NCBI GenBank assembly: GCA_043513815.1
Contig: CP121313.1
Coordinates: 2,418,001 to 2,482,000 of the forward strand
Direction of reading: 5' to 3'
DNA length: 64,000 bases
Origin: JANQIO01 sp043513815
Lineage (GTDB): Bacteria > Pseudomonadota > Gammaproteobacteria > Pseudomonadales > Halieaceae
In this document: positions 57,220 to 64,000 of the stretch, piece by piece
Position numbering within the stretch: the first letter of the stretch is position 1
Layout: the number at the start of each line of letters is the position of its first letter
Made by a program: the position numbers and the translations under genes
The notes under the pieces: generated by a model
The model's database searches: none
The model's input: only the letters and a program-made list of their open reading frames with translations
What the model was told of the DNA's origin: nothing

Positions 57220-57337
57220 TCATAGCCGCCGGATTTCTGGCAACCCTTTAGGGACGGGAGTAAGACACATAAGCAGCGCTTCGATTCAATTTGCTGCCTT
57301 GGGATAGCAACGTAATAGTTATAGGAAGTGAATTGTT

Positions 57338-58072
57338 CTAAATTTCGCTGGTAGCTCTGGCGATCATCTTCAGGGCGGCAAAATCTTTACTATTTTCAAA
57401 GACCCTCTCAATTACATACAACGGGCGATTTGGGCTCATTGCCACGTCGCGAAATGGACTTCTAAAGCTCCTCTTATCGACTTTGATATAGGCCACAGTC
57501 AGCCCAAGATAGAACCTGTACGCATTTACGCCATCCCATCTTTCACGAAACGGGCTGACTAGAGCCTTGGCGAACTCCTCCCTGTCCTCGCCCACTCGCC
57601 ATCGACTAAGGGTGATCGAAAAGTCATCAATCTCACCAGGATTCTCAGCGAGAACTAAGTTTTTCACCTCCTGGAAGTATCGTCCTAGTTCAACCCTTCC
57701 ATAGAAATCCTGCGATGAGAGATGCGCCCTTAGTAGGTGCGATATGAAGAACAGCTTCAAATCTTTATATAGGTAATCTTCTAGCTGGAGGAATGCGGTT
57801 TCCTGGTCAATGGACGTCTTTTCGAACTCTGCAAAATCTCGGATGAAAAGTCTTATCGCGTAATCATCCCAGGATTGAAACCGTGACTCGCACTTTGCAC
57901 ATGCAAAGCGGTCATATACCCCTATCGGAGCTCTCTTTGGGTAGCGGCCTTCCACATTCGTGTAAAGGCGAGGCGTTTCCATACCAGTATCCGCTTCGCG
58001 GAAGAAGGCTTCGGGTATCGTGTGCGATCTAACAAGCTTTGCGCTAGAGCCGCATAGCTGGCACTCCGGCAT
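57338..58072 (-). CDS. Zinc-finger (HNH-like) protein of unknown function
   Basis: 244 residues. Cys4-x2-Cys7 (CQLCGSSAKL), then SHTIPEAFF with a His in the position of an HNH histidine, and a second pair in FACAKCESRFQSW (about 57-69), so a treble-clef zinc knuckle is likely. The remaining 170 residues are helical and charged with no recognised motif. Proteins of this layout occur in accessory regions and may be nuclease-like, but the active Asn/His set is not complete. Low GC, single gene, preceded and followed by the island motif. Confidence 0.75.
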   Translation of the reverse strand: MPECQLCGSSAKLVRSHTIPEAFFREADTGMETPRLYTNVEGRYPKRAPIGVYDRFACAKCESRFQSWDDYAIRLFIRDFAEFEKTSIDQETAFLQLEDYLYKDLKLFFISHLLRAHLSSQDFYGRVELGRYFQEVKNLVLAENPGEIDDFSITLSRWRVGEDREEFAKALVSPFRERWDGVNAYRFYLGLTVAYIKVDKRSFRSPFRDVAMSPNRPLYVIERVFENSKDFAALKMIARATSEI

Positions 58073-58124
58073 ATATCGCTAAGCCCTAATTGTAGATTCT
58101 GAATGCTTCATTTGCTGTCTCAGC

Positions 58125-58140
58125 TGTCCGCAATGAGTCG
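58125..58140. repeat. Island intergenic motif, copy 2
   Basis: TGTCCGCAATGAGTCG, followed by GAAGAGGCC. Lies between the genes at 57338 and 58206. Confidence 0.55.
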
Positions 58141-58205
58141 GAAGAGGCCATGACGTCAAGGGATCCTCGCGCCGCGGTAATGATTGCTAGAGTCCATAAT
58201 TCGAC

Positions 58206-58784
58206 CTAATGCGACTCAAGGTAGCTGTTGTAGTAGAGCACGTTGTTTGCCGGAGCGACCTCAAAAACGACTCTTACCAAGTCATTCGAATAACTAAGGC
58301 TGTACCGGTGCCAAGTTTTCTCCAATACCTTCCGACACTGTTCGTCCTCATTTTCATTCGCCGACTCGACAGTGGTCAAGTTGGATTCACCGCGCAAATT
58401 TTTGGTTGCGTTGTGACCAGTAGTAAGCATCTGGCTAGCTCTTTGTACAGGGCACCTAAAGATCACCGTATCTTCTGTTGGCAAAAACACAGTAAAGTAG
58501 TTACCAAAGATCGACCACTCGATATCAAGGTCATCCGCACTCCGGTACTGCCCTGCTATGGACTCTGAAAACACTCTAGGCATGCGGTGGAAGTGAACGC
58601 CTAAAGTAGGCAGATAATTGATTACGATATCGACGACTCCCGGATCGGAGGCACTCCACTTACTTTGGTAACCTATCTCAGTTTCCGAGCCCATCCAGTT
58701 TCTAAGGCTCTGTAGGTTTAGCTGAATATAGTAGTCGAATAGAGCTGGTGTGCTTTTCTTGTCTTTCTTCAACCACCCAAACAT
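58206..58784 (-). CDS. Hypothetical protein
   Basis: 192 residues from the ATG at 58784, which has AAGGAG five bases upstream (a GTG two codons earlier is in frame but less favoured). N-terminus FGWLKKDKKSTPALFDYYIQLNLQSLRNWMG, central ADDLDIEWSIFGNYFTVFLPTEDTVIFRCPVQRA, acidic stretch ESANENEDEQ, end SYSNDLVRVVFEVAPANNVLYYNSYLESH. No family recognised, no membrane segment or signal. Low GC island gene with its own ribosome site. Confidence 0.6.
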   Translation of the reverse strand: MFGWLKKDKKSTPALFDYYIQLNLQSLRNWMGSETEIGYQSKWSASDPGVVDIVINYLPTLGVHFHRMPRVFSESIAGQYRSADDLDIEWSIFGNYFTVFLPTEDTVIFRCPVQRASQMLTTGHNATKNLRGESNLTTVESANENEDEQCRKVLEKTWHRYSLSYSNDLVRVVFEVAPANNVLYYNSYLESH

Positions 58785-59024
58785 TAGCACTCCTTATGCC
58801 TATCGTATTATTGCGACCGGGCCTGCTTTGTTGTCAGATTACGCTCAATTGAGATGACTGCAATGAGTCGCTTGCCGACGCATAGTATAGAGCCAAACAC
58901 GTATCCTGACGCCTGCGCTCTCCCAAATATAGGTGAAGATTGCAGCTCCGGAAAACCGCACTGCCAACGCCGAGTGAAACACTGGAAGTCGAACCGTAAA
59001 TACTTACTCGAACTCAATCCCCCT
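58785..59024. other. 240-base gap with island motif, no gene
   Basis: A 69-codon minus-strand frame crosses it but has no family match and overlaps the motif copy at 58855. The lack of an intact ribosome site argues against it. Confidence 0.5.
58855..58870. repeat. Island intergenic motif, copy 3
   Basis: TGACTGCAATGAGTCG, followed by CTTGCCGAC. Shares GCAATGAGTCG exactly with copy 2. Confidence 0.55.
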
Positions 59025-59483
59025 TCAGCGGCGTGACTCGAGGTCGATGTACAACCTCAACATGTCTTTGTGCTGAATACCGTTTTCAACGATAGGTTCG
59101 GAATAGTTCTCGAGGAAGTGATCCTTAATAACCGTATCCACACGAAAGCCGAGCCGCTGATAATAAGTCAGCTGATAACCAAACGTACCTGTACCTAGCT
59201 CCACCCGCCTAATGCCATTTCCGGATAACTCTGCCAGAGCGAACCTCAAGACGTCAGAGCCTATGCCCTGTTGCTGAAAGTCTGGACGAACCGCAACGTT
59301 GAAGATCTCGGCCGTTTTTTCTGCAATCGGTTTGGCGACGCATACGCCGACAACCTCGTCGCTCTTCCAGGCGGCGTAGCACCACGAGTCATTCAGGTAG
59401 GACGCTATGCTCTGCTCAGAAGGATCAGCTTCAAGCAAAATTTCGAGAGGTACGTCTGTTGATGCTACTTCCGAGTATTCCAT
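59025..59483 (-). CDS. GNAT-family N-acetyltransferase
   Basis: 152 residues. Acetyl-CoA binding motif A is IFNVAVRPDFQQQGIGSDVLRFALAEL (about 60-86) with the Q-x-x-G-I-G pyrophosphate loop; motif B ELGTGTFGYQLTYYQRLGFRVDTVIKDHF follows. Such small enzymes acetylate amines on antibiotics, amino acids or proteins; the target is not predictable. Typical island or cassette cargo, last of three same-strand genes. Confidence 0.9.
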   Translation of the reverse strand: MEYSEVASTDVPLEILLEADPSEQSIASYLNDSWCYAAWKSDEVVGVCVAKPIAEKTAEIFNVAVRPDFQQQGIGSDVLRFALAELSGNGIRRVELGTGTFGYQLTYYQRLGFRVDTVIKDHFLENYSEPIVENGIQHKDMLRLYIDLESRR

Positions 59484-59905
59484 ATTCGCTTCAAGGTCAG
59501 GCTCCCACGAGATGGCCGCATGAGTCTGACTGCCTGATTCAGACGTATTGAAATCGCCCCCCTCCCTGGCTGGCGGTGCTTCAGGCTGGGTTTTTCACCA
59601 CTTTAGTGGAACCTGTCTGCCGAAGTTATTACATCCCGCCCAATCGTTTCAACGACCATTTTGAGGTGATAGTAGCCGCCAGGATACTGTATCTCTCGGC
59701 GCGGGCCGCCGCTTTCACTGGAATGACCGATTCAGGGGCGAGTCGTGCGCAGTGACAAAGAGTTTAATCCCTCTCGCTCCCCGAACCTTGAGGTTGGACA
59801 GGTCATGCAGGCATTTTCTTTGTAAATCGCTTTATAACTTCTCTCTGACCATTGCCAAACGTACACTCTCTGCCAGGAAAATCTGTTTTCTAGAAAGGTC
59901 AGCGC
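59484..59905. other. 422-base gap, right edge of the island
   Basis: No convincing gene. The left part encodes fragments on both strands without ribosome sites; the sequence near 59715-59745 (CACTGGAATGACCGATTCAGGG) resembles a worn copy of the palindromic repeat flanks seen at 16110. The right part must hold the promoter of the thioesterase gene. Confidence 0.5.
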
Positions 59906-60262
59906 GTGGAACATAGAAAGCTGGTACTACCCGAATTCCTTAACGATCAGGGCTATCTCTTCGGTGGCAACCTGCTTAAGTGGGTGGATGAGTCTGCCTA
60001 CATCACCGCCAGCCTGGATTTTCCGGGCAATCGTCTGGTCACGGTGTCGCTGAGTGAGGTGAACTTCAAGAACCCGATTCATCCCGGTGAATTGCTCTGC
60101 TTTGACGTGCAGCTGGTGCGCCAGGGCAATACCTCTGTCACCTACTCCATTGATGTCATCGGCGAAAAACTCGCCGGCACCAGGGCTCCGCTGTTTGTTA
60201 CCAAGATCACCTTCGTCAACGTGGCCCCGGACGGCCAGCCAACTTCGCTGACTACAGACTAG
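59906..60262 (+). CDS. Hotdog-fold acyl-CoA thioesterase
   Basis: 118 residues from a GTG at 59906 with AAGG upstream. The motif NDQGYLFGGNLLKWVDESAYITA (about 13-35) is the active-site segment of YciA-type thioesterases, including the Asn and Asp positions. Remaining strands VTVSLSEVNFKNPIHPGELLCFDVQLVRQGNTSVTYSIDVI complete the hotdog. It hydrolyses acyl-CoA in the cytoplasm. Short for YciA (about 130-150) but complete in fold. Confidence 0.88.
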   Translation: MEHRKLVLPEFLNDQGYLFGGNLLKWVDESAYITASLDFPGNRLVTVSLSEVNFKNPIHPGELLCFDVQLVRQGNTSVTYSIDVIGEKLAGTRAPLFVTKITFVNVAPDGQPTSLTTD

Positions 60263-60493
60263 CGCTGGGAGTAAAGCGGCGGCTTGCGTCTACCGCCGCT
60301 AGCCATCTTACCCTTTCGCAGCTTGACTGATGATCTGGTGCAGCAGACTTGCAGCTAGAATCGCACGCAACGCGCAAAATGGGACGCGGGTAACAACCCC
60401 CAGCGTGAAGGTCCTATATACTGTTCCTGATTACGGGCGAGCTCACGGCACGACCCATGAAACCCATTTGAATACACTGGCTCGCGACGCCCT

Positions 60494-61834
60494 ATGTCCA
60501 GGTTGATGTTATTCGGCAAGCACGCCGACCAGCAGAGCAAAAAAACGGAGGCTCCCCCGCTAGCGACGCAAGATGCCGCTACCGGACTCTACACACGGGA
60601 GCATCTGCTTAAAATACTGCCACCGCTGCTGGACAAACCTGTAGACGAGGGAAGCCGCGCTCTGCTCTACCTGCGCCCCGACCGCTTTGGCGAAATTGAT
60701 GAACGTCTTGGGCCGACCGCCAGTGACGCCCTGCTACAGCAACTCGCCGCCAGACTGAAGAATCATCTGGCGGAAAAATGCTTGCTGTCGCGTTTCAGCG
60801 GCAACGGCTTCCTCGCTCTGGTCTCACGACAGGACCCGGCCGACATAAAGACCCTGGCGGAAGAAATTCGTGAGAGCATTTCTGCCGAGCTGTTTGAGGT
60901 GGGCGCTATGTCTACTGCCTTGACAGTCAGTATCGGCGTCGTCGTCCTGCCTTTGCAGCCACAAAATATCGAGCACTCGATCTCCATGGTTCAGGCCGCC
61001 AACCGGCTGGCCAGGCAAAGCGGCGGCGATGCCCTGCATTTCGAAGAGCCCAATGACGATCAATACCAGCACGATGCCGAGTCCGCGCGCTGGAGCAGGA
61101 AGACCTCCGCCGCTCTCAAGCGCGACGGCTTCCGCCTGTTGTACCAGCCCATCGCCAAGCTGGATGGCAGCAATTCCTTCAGCTACGACGTGCTGCTGCG
61201 CATGATCGATGAAGACGACAGCGAAGTCTCGCCCGGTCAGTTTATGCCCGCTGCCGAACAGTCAGGCCTGATGCCCGAAATCGACCGCTGGGTGATCAAG
61301 CACGCCTTCGAGGTAGCCGCAGCACGTCACGCCGAGGGCAAGAAAACCCGAATTTTTATTCGCCTCTCCGAGGCAACCTTACGAGACAACCGTTTTTGCG
61401 GGTGGCTCGGCCTGGAAGCACTCAAGCATCGACTGGATCTCGACAGCGTGGTGCTGCAGTTGACCGAGCAGGTGGCAGAACGCTGCCTGCCGACCGTGCG
61501 TGAGCTCAGCAGTATTTGTGCAGATATTCACCTCAAGCTGTCGCTGTCCTTTACCGGAGAGACGGCGCGCTATCTCACACTGATGCGCGACTTGAATCTG
61601 CATTTTGTTGTGCTCGAAGGTAGCTGCGTCAGCAACCTGGAAGCCTCTCTTCTAAATCAGCTCATCAAAGACGCCAGGGACTCCAACACCAGGGTGATAG
61701 CCTCGCGCGTGGAAAATGCCACGGACCTGTCGCGCCTCTATCAGTTGGGTGTGGACTACGTCACCGGCTTCCATGTCCACCGGCCTGAGGAAGACATGGC
61801 AGATGACGTAAATCTGCAGAGTCTTTCGGAGTAA
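60494..61834 (+). CDS. Degenerate GGDEF-EAL protein, FimX-like
   Basis: 446 residues. Residues 25-185 have the GGDEF fold, but the signature is RFSGNGFLALV (Ser-Gly-Asn-Gly-Phe in place of GGDEF), so cyclase activity is not expected. Residues 200-440 have the EAL fold with YDVLLRM in place of ExLxR and VDYVTGFHVHRPEEDM at the end; several metal-binding acids are missing, so phosphodiesterase activity is also unlikely. Such doubly degenerate proteins act as c-di-GMP receptors or scaffolds, like FimX in pilus control. No receiver or PAS domain and no membrane segment are seen. Confidence 0.85.
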   Translation: MSRLMLFGKHADQQSKKTEAPPLATQDAATGLYTREHLLKILPPLLDKPVDEGSRALLYLRPDRFGEIDERLGPTASDALLQQLAARLKNHLAEKCLLSRFSGNGFLALVSRQDPADIKTLAEEIRESISAELFEVGAMSTALTVSIGVVVLPLQPQNIEHSISMVQAANRLARQSGGDALHFEEPNDDQYQHDAESARWSRKTSAALKRDGFRLLYQPIAKLDGSNSFSYDVLLRMIDEDDSEVSPGQFMPAAEQSGLMPEIDRWVIKHAFEVAAARHAEGKKTRIFIRLSEATLRDNRFCGWLGLEALKHRLDLDSVVLQLTEQVAERCLPTVRELSSICADIHLKLSLSFTGETARYLTLMRDLNLHFVVLEGSCVSNLEASLLNQLIKDARDSNTRVIASRVENATDLSRLYQLGVDYVTGFHVHRPEEDMADDVNLQSLSE

Positions 61835-61844
61835 GACCCACCCG

Positions 61845-62222
61845 CTAGCCGAAAATAAACGCGTTCAGCTTGTTGCCGTCCAGATCGCGGAAGTAGCCGG
61901 CATAGAACCCTTCCAGCCGTTGTCCCGGAGCGCCCTCGTCGGTGGCGCCCAGCTCAAGGGCTTTCGCGTAGAAGGCGTCCACCTCCTCCCTGGAACCCAT
62001 ATTCATGGCGGCCATTACACCATTGCCCACGGTGGCGGGATTGCCATCGAAGGGCGGCGTGATGGCCAGGGCCGGTTCTTCCAGTGACGTGCCCCAGGCA
62101 ATAAAGCCGTTCTCATCCTGGAAAATGCGCGTGTGCCCAATGCTGGCCAGCAGTGCATCGTAGAATGCCGCTGCTTTTTCAAGGTCGTTGGTACCCAGCG
62201 TGACGTATCCGAGTTGTGCCAT
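61845..62222 (-). CDS. VOC-family (glyoxalase-like) protein
   Basis: 125 residues. Two beta-alpha-beta-beta-beta units: GYVTLGTNDLEKAAAFYDALLASIGH at the start and AFYAKALELGATDEGAPGQR, FYAGYFRDLDGNKLNAFIFG at the end. Metal residues of true glyoxalase I are not all present. Family members include lyases, dioxygenases and antibiotic-binding proteins. Lone gene convergent with the GGDEF-EAL gene. Confidence 0.9.
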   Translation of the reverse strand: MAQLGYVTLGTNDLEKAAAFYDALLASIGHTRIFQDENGFIAWGTSLEEPALAITPPFDGNPATVGNGVMAAMNMGSREEVDAFYAKALELGATDEGAPGQRLEGFYAGYFRDLDGNKLNAFIFG

Positions 62223-62343
62223 GGTTATCTCCTCTAGCGGCAGGAAAATATGGAAAGCCTAAACCTGAACATAAGGTAGCAGCATTCTGGCGGGTGGGAC
62301 TGTAAAGCTGCGGAGCTCCTCACTTCATCCGCTGGCTGGCGGC

Positions 62344-64000
62344 TCAGGGCGCAACAGGCAGGTAGCCGAGGAAAGAAAACATGGCCCACGCCAGCATCAG
62401 GCCTGCCAGCAACGGCCGCAGCCACAGCAACCGGCTGAGGCTGGTGTAGCCCGCAGCCGCCAGCATCGCAAAACAGGGTAGCAAGCCCATTGCGTAGGTC
62501 GCCTTGGCCGTGGAATAGATAGGCAGCGTCGCGTAAAGATAGGCAATGGCCAACAGATAGGTGACTACCGCAAATAGGCAGAACCGTAGGGGCAATTCCA
62601 GTCTGTCGCCCGTTCCGGCGCCGGCTCGAGCAATGCCGACTCCGATCAACATCGTGGGCAACAGCGCGAGCCAGACCGCCGGTAGCGCGAAACTGTAGTT
62701 CCATGGCGGCCGCAGACTGTAGTCTGCGATTGAGCCCAGATAACCGTCGAACCAGAAACTTGAATACAGGGAATCCCACAGTCCAAAGGCGCTGGCAAAA
62801 ACGGGGTTGATCAGCGAAAAGCCGAAACGCAGGAAATCCGGCAAAGTGCGATAACCAGGATCCTGCCACCAGTCGATGCTGCGGGAATCACTCCAGCCAT
62901 TGACAATCGGCGCGCCGAGCTCCAGTAAATTGCGGGCGAAGAACCAACCACACACAAGCACCACCATGGCGGATATTCGTGCAGCGGCCAGCCAGGTCTC
63001 CCGGGCAGAGAACTTCTGCTGCCGCGCCAGCAGCAACAGGCCGACCAGGGCCGCCGGTGCGAGTAATACGGCTGACACCTTTGCCAGTATCGCGGCGCCC
63101 AGCACTGCCCCCAGTGCCAGTTGCCGCCGGGCGGACAGCGCGCAGCGCGGCTTCAACATAAACTCACATAGCATCAGCACAGCCAGGGACGTCAGCGCCG
63201 CTGCCAGCGGCTCATTCCCAACGTACTGATTCATGTAAAGGTGCATCGGGGCAAACACAACAATGCCCATCAGGATCAGCTGCTCCGGCAGCCGCTCCGG
63301 AAAAACAAGACGGGCGAGCCGGAAGGCTACCTCTAACTGTAGAAAGCCGCAGAACAGTGGGACCAGTCGCACCAGCTCAACGGCCAACGCCGTGTCGCCG
63401 AGCGCCAAGCCAATGCGGAAGGGTACGGCGGCCAGCAGGTAGAACAGCGGCGCCTGGAACATCTGCCAGCCATCCGGTGCCAGCGGTAGCGCGCCTCTAG
63501 TGGCAATGTACTGCACGTACTCAATGTGTGCGGTGTAGTCAAATCCGCGCGTGTGCTCTGGCATCTGGGTGAGGCTTGCCACCACCAGCAGTAACCAGGC
63601 GCCATGAATTGCCCAGCGTGCGCGACTCAACAGCTGGGGATTTGACGCGTTGGCCGCGTGCAGTCGATCCGACAATAGATATCCTGCCAACAGGCAGCCA
63701 GCGAGTAGCATTAGCGCTGGCCAGCCAAGGCTCTGCCACACCGTAGGCGTCTGCTGCCGGATTGGCAGCCAGACCGGGTCTGTGCTGGTGCGCACCTGGC
63801 CTTGTGGCAATCCCGGCATCCAGGCTTGCCAGTTCTCGCTTGAGTAGACCTGTAGTTCCGGGGCATTGAAAGTCATCAGGCGCGGGCCAACGGCGCTGCT
63901 CACCACAATGATCAACTGATGGTGCCCGGGGGCCAACTCTGGCAGCTCAATCGTGAACCACTGCCCGACAGGTCCTTCAGCATGGGGGGCCGCGTAAAGC
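62344..64000 (-). CDS. GT-C-like membrane glycosyltransferase, 5' end outside the window
   Basis: At least 552 residues visible; the frame is open to the window edge, so the N-terminus is missing. An extracytoplasmic segment (LELAPGHHQLIIVV..., about the first 70 visible residues) is followed by about ten membrane helices. RGFDYTAHIEYVQYIATRGALPLAPDG in the first external loop has the acidic residue placement of ArnT/PMT-type lipid-sugar transferases, and PMHLYMNQYVGNEP follows in the next loop. It probably transfers a sugar from a polyprenyl phosphate on the periplasmic side (inference). The stop at 62344 lies 121 bases upstream of the VOC gene start. Confidence 0.82.
   Translation of the reverse strand, partial: LYAAPHAEGPVGQWFTIELPELAPGHHQLIIVVSSAVGPRLMTFNAPELQVYSSENWQAWMPGLPQGQVRTSTDPVWLPIRQQTPTVWQSLGWPALMLLAGCLLAGYLLSDRLHAANASNPQLLSRARWAIHGAWLLLVVASLTQMPEHTRGFDYTAHIEYVQYIATRGALPLAPDGWQMFQAPLFYLLAAVPFRIGLALGDTALAVELVRLVPLFCGFLQLEVAFRLARLVFPERLPEQLILMGIVVFAPMHLYMNQYVGNEPLAAALTSLAVLMLCEFMLKPRCALSARRQLALGAVLGAAILAKVSAVLLAPAALVGLLLLARQQKFSARETWLAAARISAMVVLVCGWFFARNLLELGAPIVNGWSDSRSIDWWQDPGYRTLPDFLRFGFSLINPVFASAFGLWDSLYSSFWFDGYLGSIADYSLRPPWNYSFALPAVWLALLPTMLIGVGIARAGAGTGDRLELPLRFCLFAVVTYLLAIAYLYATLPIYSTAKATYAMGLLPCFAMLAAAGYTSLSRLLWLRPLLAGLMLAWAMFSFLGYLPVAP

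Noticed and set aside
57110..59483. Integron gene cassettes with attC sites
   Set aside because: Gene spacing and same orientation suggested cassettes, but the gaps do not contain the RYYYAAC/GTTRRRY core pairs or the expected imperfect palindromes; only the separate TGTCCGC motif is seen.

Overview
The window is GC-rich, densely coded DNA of Gram-negative type: RND efflux, periplasmic and Tat-exported enzymes, and a TonB-free but clearly two-membrane gene set. The abundance of acyl-CoA enzymes, the hybrid kinase/LuxR pair and the general codon style suggest a marine gammaproteobacterium of the Haliea/NOR5 (Halieaceae) kind. That placement is an inference; no rRNA or marker gene is present to prove it.

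Region 1 (1-13881, all minus strand) is a catabolic block for CoA thioesters. From right to left it holds an acyl-CoA dehydrogenase, a 3-hydroxyacyl-CoA-dehydrogenase-like SDR, an alpha-methylacyl-CoA racemase, two crotonases, a luciferase-like monooxygenase, a Nudix hydrolase of the NUDT19 kind, a third crotonase, a beta-carbonic anhydrase next to a carboxyltransferase subunit, an alanine-dehydrogenase/PNT-family protein, and two acyl-CoA dehydrogenases separated by a glutathione-transferase gene. Many genes overlap or nearly touch. The racemase points to 2-methyl-branched (isoprenoid or sterol side-chain) substrates. Region 2 (14031-24966) continues the theme: exported hydrolase plus AraC regulator, two AMP-forming acyl-CoA ligases, an ACAD10/11-like dehydrogenase with its phosphotransferase partner as a separate overlapping gene, a crotonase and a thiolase.

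Region 3 (25151-37889) holds an exported oligoendopeptidase F, a membrane-anchored phytochelatin-synthase-like cysteine protease, and the most unusual locus of the window: a hybrid histidine kinase, a 1952-residue protein that joins a GMC oxidoreductase, an alpha/beta hydrolase and a PhoD-like phosphatase, and a LuxR-type response regulator whose 3' end overlaps the giant gene tail to tail. A 54-bp tandem repeat array with alternating unit types follows.

Region 4 (38018-55383) is mixed housekeeping and accessory metabolism: peroxiredoxin-glutaredoxin hybrid, CDF metal exporter, SlyD-like isomerase, Tat-exported epimerase-like protein, exported amidohydrolase, a second acyl-CoA dehydrogenase/phosphotransferase pair in which the kinase is fused to DUF6285 and ASCH domains, an HNH protein, a patatin lipase with a histone-like tail, a 24-bp repeat array that runs into the end of an SDR gene, and an RND efflux pair with a small monooxygenase.

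Region 5 (about 55400-59900) looks like a small acquired island: a tRNA-like cloverleaf at its left edge, lower GC, a methyltransferase, an IS110 fragment, three single genes in one orientation separated by copies of a short conserved intergenic motif. Region 6 (59906-64000) returns to core-like genes: thioesterase, degenerate GGDEF-EAL protein, VOC protein and a partial GT-C-like membrane glycosyltransferase.
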